DNA from: UBA3537 sp965657165
GTDB taxonomy: Bacteria > Bacteroidota > Bacteroidia > Flavobacteriales > Flavobacteriaceae
DNA length: 37,828 nucleotides
Assembly: GCA_965657165.1 (NCBI GenBank)
Contig: CBFHNG010000013.1
Span: forward strand, 1 to 37,828
Reading direction: 5' to 3'
In this document: positions 23,307-31,453 of the stretch, one piece after another
How positions within the stretch are numbered: the first letter of the stretch is position 1
Layout of the letters: every line of letters begins with the position of its first letter
Program-made: the position numbers and the translations under genes
Notes under the pieces: generated by a model
Database searches by the model: none
The model's input: the letters and a program-made list of their open reading frames with translations, nothing else
Told to the model about the DNA's origin: nothing

Positions 23307-24584
23307 ATGAAAAATCTTATAGTCTTACTTTTCCTCTTTCAATTTTTTATGGGTTCCGCCCAAGAGATTTATTTGCATTGCGGACAACTTATTGATACCG
23401 AAAAAGGAGAAATACTCACTGAAAAAACAATTGTAATTTCTGAGAATAAAATTAAAGCCATTGAAAATGGATATATAACATCTGATAATACAAATGATAC
23501 TGTTGTTGATTTAAAATCAAAAACAGTAATGCCAGGATTGATTGATATGCATGTACACATGGAAAATGAATACAATCCGGCTCGTTACATGGATCAATTC
23601 ACTGCAAATGAAGCCGATGTAGCATTCAAATCGGTGAATTATGCAGAAATAACACTTTTGGCAGGATTTACTACGGTTAGAGATTTAGGCGGAACAGGTG
23701 TTAATATTGCGCTAAGAAATGCCATAAACAACAATACCGTTGTAGGTCCTAGAATCTTTACTGCTGGAAAAGCCATTGCAACAACAGGGGGGCATGCCGA
23801 TCCAACAAATGGAAGAAAAAAACTTTTAATGGGTGACCCAGGGCCTGAGCAAGGCGTGATTAATAGTCCAGATGAAGCCCGAAAAGCAGTGCGACAAAGA
23901 TATAAAAATGGTGCCGATAACATAAAAATTACGGCAACGGGTGGTGTTTTGAGTGTAGCAAAAAATGGACAAAACCCACAATTCACTTTGGAAGAGGTTA
24001 AAGCCATATGCGAAACAGCTAAGGATTATGGAATGATAATAGCGGCACATGCCCACGGAGATGAAGGCATGCAACGCGCTGTTATTGGAGGCGTAACAAC
24101 GATTGAACATGGCACCAAAATGAGCTATAAAACGATGGACCTTATGAAGCAATATGGGACTTACTTTGTGCCAACAATTACAGCAGGTAAAGCAGTTGCA
24201 GAAAATGCCAAAATTGATGGATTTTATCCAGAGATTATAGTGCCAAAAGCACTAGAAATTGGTCCAAAAATTCAAAGTACTTTTGCTAAGGCCTACAAAC
24301 GCGGCGTAAATATTGCCTTTGGAACAGATGCTGGTGTATTTCCTCATGGACAAAATGCTAAAGAATTTGGCTATATGGTTGAAGTGGGTATGCCGCCTAT
24401 GGAGGCCATTCAATCGGCAACGCTAATAAATGCAAAAGTATTGGGGTTAGCTAATGAACTAGGCCAAATCAAACCTAATTTTATTGCGGATATAGTTGCT
24501 ACCGATTCAAACCCATTGGAAGATATTACTGCAATGGAGCGTATAAGTTTTGTAATGAAAGACGGCATTATTTATAAAAACTAG
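23307..24584 (+). CDS. secreted amidohydrolase family protein (imidazolonepropionase-like)
   Basis: Metal-dependent hydrolase of 425 aa with a signal peptide (1-19, FMGSAQ), so probably periplasmic or outer-membrane associated. Metal ligands: His82 and His84 in MHVHME, then HAHGDE, TIEHG and GTDAG, with a probable carboxylated lysine in DNIKITATGG. This is the pattern of the imidazolonepropionase/prolidase-like branch, often annotated Xaa-Pro dipeptidase. The substrate is not determinable. It starts 11 bases after the aminotransferase stop, so the two may be co-transcribed, though no functional link is obvious. It ends one base before the convergent lspA. Confidence 0.88.
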   Translation: MKNLIVLLFLFQFFMGSAQEIYLHCGQLIDTEKGEILTEKTIVISENKIKAIENGYITSDNTNDTVVDLKSKTVMPGLIDMHVHMENEYNPARYMDQFTANEADVAFKSVNYAEITLLAGFTTVRDLGGTGVNIALRNAINNNTVVGPRIFTAGKAIATTGGHADPTNGRKKLLMGDPGPEQGVINSPDEARKAVRQRYKNGADNIKITATGGVLSVAKNGQNPQFTLEEVKAICETAKDYGMIIAAHAHGDEGMQRAVIGGVTTIEHGTKMSYKTMDLMKQYGTYFVPTITAGKAVAENAKIDGFYPEIIVPKALEIGPKIQSTFAKAYKRGVNIAFGTDAGVFPHGQNAKEFGYMVEVGMPPMEAIQSATLINAKVLGLANELGQIKPNFIADIVATDSNPLEDITAMERISFVMKDGIIYKN

Positions 24585-24585
24585 T

Positions 24586-25083
24586 CTACGAATTTCCATT
24601 TTCGTTTTTTCTTTTTTGCTGATAAGAAGCAGTAATCAGCAGTATCATCCCTGAGGTTACTGATAAATCAGCAACATTAAAAATACCAGTTTGTACAAAA
24701 CCAAAATCCATAAATAAAAAGTCTGTGACAGAACCGTGTACAAAACGATCATACAAGTTAGCAATACCACCGCCTGCAACACAACTAAAACCTATTACAG
24801 AAAGACGATCTAGAGAACGATTTGTAAGGAGATAATAGAGCACAACGCCAAGGACAATTACAGGTAAAATCAAAAGAAAAATTAGTTTTATTGTTGGGTG
24901 AGAATCACTTCCAATTCCCAAAAAAGCTCCAGAGTTTTCTACATTCATTAGTTGCAATAATTTGCCAATAATTTCAGTGCGTGAACCTGGAAAAACCTCT
25001 TCTCTTACAAGATGTTTTGAATATTGATCGAGACCAATATTGAGTAAAACTAAAAAGATGATGTATGCTACTCTTTTGTTCAT
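24586..25083 (-). CDS. lspA: lipoprotein signal peptidase (signal peptidase II)
   Basis: Inner-membrane aspartyl protease that removes lipoprotein signal peptides before the lipidated cysteine. Both catalytic blocks are present: GGIANLYDRFVHGSVTDF (first Asp in YDR) and FNVADLSVTSG (second Asp in ADL). Four hydrophobic spans and a length of 165 aa are standard. It lies 11 bases downstream of fabD on the same strand. It would process the several PUL lipoproteins in this window, but it is a housekeeping gene and not part of the PUL. Confidence 0.95.
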   Translation of the reverse strand: MNKRVAYIIFLVLLNIGLDQYSKHLVREEVFPGSRTEIIGKLLQLMNVENSGAFLGIGSDSHPTIKLIFLLILPVIVLGVVLYYLLTNRSLDRLSVIGFSCVAGGGIANLYDRFVHGSVTDFLFMDFGFVQTGIFNVADLSVTSGMILLITASYQQKRKNENGNS

Positions 25084-25094
25084 GGATTCTCGCT

Positions 25095-25976
25095 TTATAG
25101 CGTTGCTGCGCTAGTATTGGCCTCTCGGTTGATTTTTTTAACTAATCCTTGTAAGACTTTTCCAGGACCTACTTCAGTAAAGTTTTGAGCACCATCTATT
25201 AACATTTGATCTACAGATTGAGTCCAACGTACAGGTGATGTCAATTGAGCAATCAAATTCTTTTTTATGTCTAAAGTATCTTGAACGGCACTTGAGGTTA
25301 CATTTTGATAAATTGGACAGTCAGGGGTGTTGAATGTTGTGTCTTCAATAGCCGCAGCTAATTGTTCTCTTGCAGGCTCCATTAGTGGAGAGTGAAATGC
25401 CCCTCCAACAGGCAAGACCAATGCACGTCTAGCCCCTTTTTCCTTCAAAATCTCACAAGCTTTATGAATTGGTTCGATTGCACCAGAAATGACCAGTTGT
25501 CCTGGGCAATTATAATTTGCAGCTACAACAATGCCATCAATACTATTACAGACTGTTTCAACAATATCATTTTCCAAACCTAACACTGCGGCCATTGTAC
25601 CCTCTGTAGATTCACATGCTTTTTGCATCGCATCTGCACGTTGTGCAACAAGTTTTAAGCCTTGTTTGAAACTCAAAGTATTATTGGCAACCAAAGCAGA
25701 AAATTCACCCAAAGAATGTCCGGCGACCATATCTGGGTTAAAATGGTTCCCCATACTTTTTGCCAAAACTACAGAATGAAGAAATATGGCGGGTTGTGTC
25801 ACATTGGTTTGTTTCAAATCTTCTGGAGTTCCTTCAAACATGATTTTTGTAATTTCAAAACCAAGGATTGAATTTGCCTGTTCAAACATTGTTTTTGCTA
25901 CAGAAGATTGCTGATATAGTTCTTGCCCCATTCCTGGAAATTGTGCTCCTTGACCTGGAAAAATATATGCGTTCAT
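25095..25976 (-). CDS. fabD: malonyl-CoA:ACP transacylase
   Basis: Loads malonyl groups onto acyl carrier protein for fatty acid synthesis in the cytoplasm. The nucleophile Ser88 lies in GHSLGEFSAL and the catalytic His195 in GAFHSPLM. FPGQGAQFPGMG at the N-terminus and Gln/Arg sites are conserved (VAQRADAMQ with the carboxylate-binding Arg). The 293 aa length is normal. It follows folA by 5 bases and precedes lspA by 11 bases, giving a folA-fabD-lspA run without metabolic logic, as is common in compact genomes. Confidence 0.95.
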   Translation of the reverse strand: MNAYIFPGQGAQFPGMGQELYQQSSVAKTMFEQANSILGFEITKIMFEGTPEDLKQTNVTQPAIFLHSVVLAKSMGNHFNPDMVAGHSLGEFSALVANNTLSFKQGLKLVAQRADAMQKACESTEGTMAAVLGLENDIVETVCNSIDGIVVAANYNCPGQLVISGAIEPIHKACEILKEKGARRALVLPVGGAFHSPLMEPAREQLAAAIEDTTFNTPDCPIYQNVTSSAVQDTLDIKKNLIAQLTSPVRWTQSVDQMLIDGAQNFTEVGPGKVLQGLVKKINREANTSAATL

Positions 25977-25981
25977 TTCAA

Positions 25982-26494
25982 TTAATTTTGTTGTTTTATA
26001 TATGTTATAAAGCTAAAATCACAAGCGTGTTTATCATCTTTTTTTATGTGTTCTTTGCTAATTTCTTTCCACACTTTTAAATCAATTTCTGGAAAAAATG
26101 TATCGCCTTCAAAATTGGCATGTACTCGTGTAAGTTCAATTTTATCGGCAACATTTAAAGCTTGTTTATAAATTTCTCCACCACCAATAATATAGGGCTG
26201 TGGATCATCTTTTGAAATTTCAATAGCTTTTTCTAATGAATTTACCACCAAAACGCCTTTAGGAACTTTATAATTCTTTTGACGTGTGATGACTACATGG
26301 GTTCGATTTGGTAAAGGCTTTGGAAAACTTTCAAAAGTTTTTCGCCCCATAATAATGTAGTGCCCAGAAGTTAGAGCTTTAAAGCGTTTCAAATCTAAAC
26401 TCAAATTCCAAATCAAATCATTGTCTTTTCCAATCACTTGATTTTCTGAAACGGCCACAATTATGGTCACTATTTGATGTTTTGTTGTGTTCAA
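25982..26494 (-). CDS. folA: dihydrofolate reductase
   Basis: Reduces dihydrofolate to tetrahydrofolate with NADPH, recycling the folate oxidised by ThyA. Visible blocks: IGKDNDLIWNLSLDLKRFK (substrate site with the catalytic acidic residue in LDLKRF), HYIIMGRKTFES (NADPH) and IIGGGEIYKQAL. The usual LPWHL is LIWNL here, so the conserved proline is replaced by isoleucine. The listed start is a TTG at 26494, for which no ATG alternative exists nearby. A GTG at 26470 (residue 9) matches the usual DHFR start just before the first beta strand and is a real alternative. The gene lies downstream of thyA but has its own promoter element. Confidence 0.92.
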   Translation of the reverse strand: MNTTKHQIVTIIVAVSENQVIGKDNDLIWNLSLDLKRFKALTSGHYIIMGRKTFESFPKPLPNRTHVVITRQKNYKVPKGVLVVNSLEKAIEISKDDPQPYIIGGGEIYKQALNVADKIELTRVHANFEGDTFFPEIDLKVWKEISKEHIKKDDKHACDFSFITYIKQQN

Positions 26495-26514
26495 TAGTAT
26501 ATAAACTTAGTCCG

Positions 26515-26522
26515 CAAAAATA
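26515..26522 (-). promoter_or_regulatory. -7 promoter element of folA
   Basis: Minus-strand TATTTTTG, an exact TAnnTTTG match, in the short gap between the thyA stop and the folA start. It suggests folA-fabD-lspA can be transcribed independently of thyA. Confidence 0.45.
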
Positions 26523-26538
26523 GCGTTTTCAGTTGAAA

Positions 26539-27363
26539 TTATATAGCAACTTTTCCTTTGATGTGTGGGTGTGGGTCGTAATCAACAAGGGTAAAATCAT
26601 CAAAAGTGAAGTCGAAAATATTATCTACTTCGGCATTAAGGATCATTTTTGGTAAAGGTCGTGGTTCTCTGGAGCGTTGCAATTCTAGTTGTTCAATATG
26701 ATTATTATAAATATGAGCATCTCCAAAGGTGTGTATAAACTCACCAGCTTGATACCCACAAACCTGTGCCATCATCATTGTAAACAAGGCATACGAAGCA
26801 ATATTAAAAGGAACACCCAAAAATATGTCTGCACTACGCTGATACAATTGACAAGATAATTTTCCTTCGTGTACATAAAATTGAAAAAAAGCATGACAAG
26901 GCGGGAGGGCTGCTTTTCCTTCGGCAACATTGTCTGAAAATGATTTTGAGGTATCAGGTAACACAGAGGGGTTCCATGCAGAAACCAACATTCTTCTGCT
27001 ATTTGGATTTGTTTTTAAGGTATCGATAACAGATTGTATTTGGTCGATTTCATCGCTATTCCAATTGCGCCATTGATGGCCATATACAGGGCCAAGATCC
27101 CCATTCTCATTTGCCCATTCATTCCAAATTCGAACACCATTTTCTGTTAGATATTTTGTGTTGGTGTCTCCTTTAAGGAACCACAACAATTCATAGATAA
27201 TGGATTTTAGGTGGAGTTTTTTTGTAGTAACCATAGGAAAGCCCTCACTCAAATCGAAGCGCATTTGGTATCCAAAAACACTTTTTGTTCCAGTTCCTGT
27301 TCGGTCTCCTTTTTCGTTTCCATGTTCTAAAACATGGTTTACTAGGTCAAGATATTGCTTCAT
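26539..27363 (-). CDS. thyA: thymidylate synthase
   Basis: Makes dTMP from dUMP using methylene-tetrahydrofolate. The catalytic cysteine is Cys156 in LPPCHAFFQFYV. Other marks: DRTGTGTKSVFG at 20-31, RRMLVSAWNP at 123-132, SCQLYQRSADIFLGVPFNIASYA downstream, and the folate-site end DYDPHPHIKGKVAI. At 274 aa it is about ten residues longer than E. coli ThyA, partly from an insertion before the active-site Cys (about 139-153). It forms a functional pair with folA on the same strand. No exact -7 element was seen in the 94-base gap upstream. Confidence 0.97.
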   Translation of the reverse strand: MKQYLDLVNHVLEHGNEKGDRTGTGTKSVFGYQMRFDLSEGFPMVTTKKLHLKSIIYELLWFLKGDTNTKYLTENGVRIWNEWANENGDLGPVYGHQWRNWNSDEIDQIQSVIDTLKTNPNSRRMLVSAWNPSVLPDTSKSFSDNVAEGKAALPPCHAFFQFYVHEGKLSCQLYQRSADIFLGVPFNIASYALFTMMMAQVCGYQAGEFIHTFGDAHIYNNHIEQLELQRSREPRPLPKMILNAEVDNIFDFTFDDFTLVDYDPHPHIKGKVAI

Positions 27364-27457
27364 ATATAAAGTGAATTATAATAAATAAAAATAATTAATG
27401 CAGTGTTGAATGTAAAGCGACTAGGGCTAATAATTTTAAAAGTTATCAACTAAATTA

Positions 27458-28849
27458 TTATCCAATAATTAGGCCTGCTATTGTTGCAGACAAAAGGGAT
27501 GCAATAGTTCCTCCAATAAGAGCTTTCATTCCTAATTCTGAGAGTGTTTTTCTTTGCCCTGGTGCTAGAGAACCAATGCCTCCTACTTGAATTCCGATGG
27601 AAGCAAAATTGGCAAAACCACATAGCATATAGGTAGCCATTACAATTGATTTTTCATATTTCAGGTGTACAAGTTCTAGCGGATTTTTCAAGTCTGCCAG
27701 TTGAATATACCCTACAAATTCACTAGCTGCAAGTTTTATTCCAAGCAGTTGTCCCATAAGCGCAACATCTTCTTTTGCAATTCCAATAAGCCACATGAGC
27801 GGGGCAAAGGCATATCCAAGAATAAATTCTAGCGAAAATTCTGTGTAAGGCGTATTGGTCTGAACCCATTCATTTAATCCTCCAAAATCGCCTAACCATC
27901 CTAAAATACCATTAATCATAGCAATAAAAGCTAGAAACACCAATAACATAGCACCAATATTAAAAGCGAGTTTTAGCCCTTCTGTAGTTCCATTTGCAAT
28001 AGCGTCAAGAACATTTGAGCCTACTTTTTCCTGAGAAATTGCAATGTCATTATTGATAGCTTCTGTTTGAGGATATAAAATTTTTGAAATTACAATGGCG
28101 CCAGGTGCGGCCATTACTGAAGCTGTTAATAAGTGTTTTGCATAATATTGTCTTAAGACTTCATCTTCTCCACCTAAAAATCCAATATAAGCAGCTAGTA
28201 CCCCTCCAGCAACTGTTGCCATTCCACCAATCATCACTAGAAGAATTTCTGAGCGATTCATTTTTTCCAAGTAGGCTTTAATCATTAGTGGTGCTTCTGT
28301 TTGACCTAAAAATATATTTCCAGCAACACTCAAACTCTCTGCACCTGAAACTTGTAATAATTTTGTTAGAAACCATGCAAATATTTTTACTACTTTTTGA
28401 ATGACTCCCAAATAAAACAATAGCGAGGTTAGTGCTGAAAAGAAAATAATAGTTGGAAGTATTGATATGGCAAAAGTGTTTAGCGATGCATCAATTTTTC
28501 CTGTGCTAAATGCCGCAAAAAGAAACTCTGTTCCTTTTTGGGTAAAGTCAAGAACAGCGAGGAAAAGTCCCCCAATTCCTTTAAAAATTTTCTGAACAAA
28601 ATCTATTTTCAAAACCGCAATTGCAAGTATGAGTTGAGCTCCAAGACCGAAGCCTACAGTTCTCCAGTTAATGGCTTTTCTGTTTGTACTTAATAGAATT
28701 GATATCCCTAAAAGAACAAGCATTCCTAGCCCTCCTCTGAGTAAACTGTCTACACTAAACCCTTGACTTTCAATTATTTGACTTGAGTTGTCTTGACCTA
28801 ATGCAATTTGACTGACAAGTAAAATAAATAGGAATACATTTTTTTTCAT
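27458..28849 (-). CDS. concentrative nucleoside transporter (NupC/CNT family)
   Basis: Inner-membrane symporter that imports nucleosides using a cation gradient. The 463 aa protein has many hydrophobic spans and CNT hallmarks: SVAGNIFLGQTEAPLMIKAYL (about 174-194), MATVAGGVLAAYIGFLGG, and the C-terminal NFASIGIQVGGIGSLAP. The start has a signal-peptide-like segment (1-19, ALGQ) not found in E. coli NupC but common in Bacteroidetes members. It lies upstream of thyA on the same strand with a 94-base gap. With the deoxynucleoside kinase at 35 kb it forms a salvage route. Cation (Na+ or H+) and nucleoside preference are not determined. Confidence 0.92.
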   Translation of the reverse strand: MKKNVFLFILLVSQIALGQDNSSQIIESQGFSVDSLLRGGLGMLVLLGISILLSTNRKAINWRTVGFGLGAQLILAIAVLKIDFVQKIFKGIGGLFLAVLDFTQKGTEFLFAAFSTGKIDASLNTFAISILPTIIFFSALTSLLFYLGVIQKVVKIFAWFLTKLLQVSGAESLSVAGNIFLGQTEAPLMIKAYLEKMNRSEILLVMIGGMATVAGGVLAAYIGFLGGEDEVLRQYYAKHLLTASVMAAPGAIVISKILYPQTEAINNDIAISQEKVGSNVLDAIANGTTEGLKLAFNIGAMLLVFLAFIAMINGILGWLGDFGGLNEWVQTNTPYTEFSLEFILGYAFAPLMWLIGIAKEDVALMGQLLGIKLAASEFVGYIQLADLKNPLELVHLKYEKSIVMATYMLCGFANFASIGIQVGGIGSLAPGQRKTLSELGMKALIGGTIASLLSATIAGLIIG

Positions 28850-28861
28850 TGGTTATGTTGG

Positions 28862-29479
28862 TTATCGTTTTGAGATTTCATCTCTTAGTTTTACAGCTTT
28901 TTCATAGTCCTCTTCTTGTACTGCTTTTTGTAGTAATTCTTCTAATTCTTGTAAAGATAAGTTTTTATATTCAAGTTGTGGGTTTAAATCTTCACCTGTA
29001 GATTCAAATGATGCCTCTTCAAAAATCACCGTATCATCTTTTTCATCCTCATTTTCTTCAGGATTAATTTTGAGAATTATCCCTGCTTTTTCTAGAATGT
29101 TTTTGTAGGTGAAAATCGGTGCAGAAAAACGCAAAGCGAGAGCTATGGCATCACTAGTTCGGGCATCAATAATTTCTTCTTTTTCATTGCTTTCACATAT
29201 TAATGAAGCATAAAACACACCGTCTACAAGTTTATGAATAATCACTTGTTTAACAATTATATTGAAACGATCTGAAAAGTTTTTAAACAAATCATGAGTT
29301 AGAGGTCGTGGTGGTCGAATATCTTTTTCTAAAGCAATAGCAATAGATTGAGCTTCAAATGCCCCAATAACAATTGGTAGCTTTCGCTCTCCATCTACTT
29401 CACTGAGAATCAAAGCATAAGCGCCGCTTTGCGTTTGACTGTATGAAATACCTTTTATATTTAGACGAACAAGACTCAT
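28862..29479 (-). CDS. bifunctional nuclease (BFN/DUF151) domain protein with UVR motif
   Basis: A 205 aa cytoplasmic protein. Residues about 1-135 match the BFN domain, a DNase/RNase-type fold named from plant and Thermotoga homologues, with the conserved LPIVIGAFEAQSIAIAL, RPLTHDLFKNF and DARTSDAIALALRF. Residues about 168-203 form a UvrB/UvrC-type motif (LQELEELLQKAVQEEDYEKAVKLRDEI), a helical hairpin used for protein contacts. This combination is standard in Bacteroidetes. The in vivo role is not settled. It is 13 bases upstream of the nucleoside transporter, so the two may be co-transcribed. Confidence 0.9.
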   Translation of the reverse strand: MSLVRLNIKGISYSQTQSGAYALILSEVDGERKLPIVIGAFEAQSIAIALEKDIRPPRPLTHDLFKNFSDRFNIIVKQVIIHKLVDGVFYASLICESNEKEEIIDARTSDAIALALRFSAPIFTYKNILEKAGIILKINPEENEDEKDDTVIFEEASFESTGEDLNPQLEYKNLSLQELEELLQKAVQEEDYEKAVKLRDEISKR

Positions 29480-29518
29480 TATTTGAATAACAAATAACAG
29501 TTTTAATTCCTAAAATAC

Positions 29519-29526
29519 CAAACTTA
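29519..29526 (-). promoter_or_regulatory. -7 promoter element of the bifunctional nuclease gene
   Basis: Minus-strand TAAGTTTG, an exact TAnnTTTG match 40 bases before the ATG at 29479. It separates this gene from the etf operon upstream. Confidence 0.4.
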
Positions 29527-29588
29527 AGTCTTTAAGTTTTAATAAATTAAATTAAAAACTAGTTATAAATGAATTGGAATTTGGATTT

Positions 29589-30545
29589 TTATGCGTTCTG
29601 AGCCTTAAATTCTTTAAGTTTTTCTGTCAATTTTGGAACCACCTCAAAGGCATCTCCAATAATTCCATAATCAGCAGCCTTAAAAAATGGAGCTTCTGGG
29701 TCAGTGTTGATGACTACTTTTATTTTGGAAGAATTTATTCCTGCCAAATGCTGTATTGCTCCAGAAATTCCAATAGCAATATAAAGGTTGCTTGCCACAG
29801 GTTTTCCTGTTTGTCCAACATGTTCGCTGTGAGGTCTCCATCCAAGATCTGAAACAGGTTTTGAACATGCCGTAGCAGCACCCAAAACTTCGGCAAGGTC
29901 TTCAATTATGTTCCAATTTTCTGGGCCTTTTAGTCCTCTTCCTGCAGAGACTACAGTTTCTGCATCTGCAATAGAGACTTTATTGGTGGCTTTATCAATA
30001 TTTTCAACAGTAATTTCTGATGCTGTAATGCTAGGAGAAAAAGACTCCGTATGCGGAGAAACAGCATGTTCTACTAGTCCAAAAGCATTATTAGAAAGTC
30101 CAATAATTTTGACTTCAGTTGCTATTTCTGTTTCACAAAAAGCTTTGTTGCTAAATACACTCCTTTTTACTGTAAATGGTTTAGTTTGAGTTGGAAGTTC
30201 AATTACATTAGGAACATATCCGGCATCTAAATCTACAGAAAGCATTGGTGCAAGATAACGACTATCTGCGCTACTACTCAATACTACCACGTTTGATTGT
30301 TCTTTTTGCGCTGCTTGTGTGATGATATCAGCATAAATTTTTGCATTAAATTTTTCAGAATAATCTACTGTTAATACTTTATCAACGCCGTAGGTTCCTA
30401 GCAATTCATTGTTTTCTGAAGAGAAAACAACAGCACTCAAACTTGTATTGAGTGTATTGGCCAAAGCACGTCCATAAGATGCAACTTCTAAAGCCGCTTT
30501 TTTAATGGTTCCATTATCAGATTCTATATATACGAGTACAGACAT
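29589..30545 (-). CDS. etfA: electron transfer flavoprotein alpha subunit
   Basis: FAD-binding subunit of ETF, which takes electrons from acyl-CoA dehydrogenases and passes them to ETF-quinone oxidoreductase. The 318 aa protein has the C-terminal FAD domain with GRGLKGPENW, SDLGWRPHSEHVGQTGKPVASNLYIAIGISGAIQHLAG-type sequence (about 235-272) and the end block VINTDPEAPFFKAADYGIIGD. The N-terminal half is the Rossmann-like domain I. It lies 11 bases downstream of etfB in the standard order for the phylum. It works in fatty-acid and amino-acid degradation. Confidence 0.95.
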   Translation of the reverse strand: MSVLVYIESDNGTIKKAALEVASYGRALANTLNTSLSAVVFSSENNELLGTYGVDKVLTVDYSEKFNAKIYADIITQAAQKEQSNVVVLSSSADSRYLAPMLSVDLDAGYVPNVIELPTQTKPFTVKRSVFSNKAFCETEIATEVKIIGLSNNAFGLVEHAVSPHTESFSPSITASEITVENIDKATNKVSIADAETVVSAGRGLKGPENWNIIEDLAEVLGAATACSKPVSDLGWRPHSEHVGQTGKPVASNLYIAIGISGAIQHLAGINSSKIKVVINTDPEAPFFKAADYGIIGDAFEVVPKLTEKLKEFKAQNA

Positions 30546-30556
30546 ATGTTTTTGTT

Positions 30557-31303
30557 TTAGATAACTTTTGCTTCGTTGTGCAAAAGATCAATAAGTTCAT
30601 CAATGTTATCGGCATCAACCATTTTAATAGCACCTTTTGGCGCAGGTTTTTCAAAATGGACAGATGCTGTAAATGTTTTATTTTCGGAGGGTTCTAGTAC
30701 AGTTAGAGGCTTTTTTCTAGCCATCATAATGCCTCGCATGTTGGGAATTTTTAGGTCGCTTTCTTCTACAAGACCTTTTTGTCCACCAATGACAAGTGGT
30801 AAAGTGCTTGTTAGTGTTTCTTTTCCACCGTCTATTTCTCGAACAGCAGTTGCTTTATCCCCCTCAATTTCAAGGGCGATACAATTGTTAACAAAGCTTG
30901 CGCCTAAAGCTGCTGCCATCATTCCTGGCACCATACCCCCATTGTAGTCTATGGATTCTCGACCTGCAATGATTAAATCATAACCACCGTCTTGTGCCAC
31001 TTTTGTGAGCTCTTTGGCTACAGCAAATCCATCTGTTGGGGGAGTATTTACCCTAAAAGCAGCATCGGCACCAATGGCTAAAGCCTTCCGTAATGTTGAT
31101 TCTGTTTCTGGTCCTCCAACATTTACAACATCTACGGTTGCGTTTTGTTTTTCTTTAAACCACATAGCTCTTGTTAAGCCAAACTCATCGTTGGGATTGA
31201 TTACAAATTGAACCCCATTGGTATCAAAAGTTCTATTATCGTTTGTGAAATTTATTTTTGAAGTCGTATCAGGTACATGACTTATACACACTAATATTTT
31301 CAT
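30557..31303 (-). CDS. etfB: electron transfer flavoprotein beta subunit
   Basis: AMP-binding partner of EtfA. The 248 aa protein starts MKILVCISHVPDT and contains GADAAFRVNTP, DLIIAGRESIDYNGGMVPGMMAAALG and the recognition-loop region LPLVIGGQKGLVEESDLKIPNMRGIMMARKKPL (about 170-202), which docks on dehydrogenases. It is first in the etfB-etfA operon. Transcription starts in the 150-base gap shared with the divergent E1-beta gene, where a 24-bp palindrome lies. A weak -7 candidate (minus strand TACCTTCG, 31343-31350) has one mismatch to the consensus. Confidence 0.95.
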   Translation of the reverse strand: MKILVCISHVPDTTSKINFTNDNRTFDTNGVQFVINPNDEFGLTRAMWFKEKQNATVDVVNVGGPETESTLRKALAIGADAAFRVNTPPTDGFAVAKELTKVAQDGGYDLIIAGRESIDYNGGMVPGMMAAALGASFVNNCIALEIEGDKATAVREIDGGKETLTSTLPLVIGGQKGLVEESDLKIPNMRGIMMARKKPLTVLEPSENKTFTASVHFEKPAPKGAIKMVDADNIDELIDLLHNEAKVI

Positions 31304-31364
31304 TGTTTGGGTGTTTTTTTATGTTTGGATTAAATGTCAGTACGAAGGTACAAAAAAAGTTCAT

Positions 31365-31388
31365 ATTTCCTATGCATGCATAGGAAAT
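31365..31388. promoter_or_regulatory. perfect 24-bp palindrome in the etfB / E1-beta divergent promoter region
   Basis: ATTTCCTATGCA followed directly by its exact reverse complement. It sits 62 bases from the etfB ATG and 66 bases from the E1-beta ATG, just upstream of a candidate etfB -7 element. There is no T-run and no spacer for a loop, so an operator for a dimeric regulator is more likely than a terminator. The regulator is unknown. Confidence 0.65.
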
Positions 31389-31426
31389 TTTAAACAAATG
31401 ATGTATTTATTATTATACATTATTGT

Positions 31427-31434
31427 TATTTTTG
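31427..31434 (+). promoter_or_regulatory. -7 promoter element of the E1-beta gene
   Basis: TATTTTTG, an exact TAnnTTTG match 19 bases before the ATG at 31454. No good -33 TTG is seen at the usual spacing. Confidence 0.5.
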
Positions 31435-31453
31435 CACCATCAAAAATCAGCGA

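Noticed and set aside
23639..24152. Minus-strand open frames of 122 and 108 codons opposite the amidohydrolase gene
   Set aside because: Shadows of a well-supported gene with intact metal-binding motifs on the plus strand.
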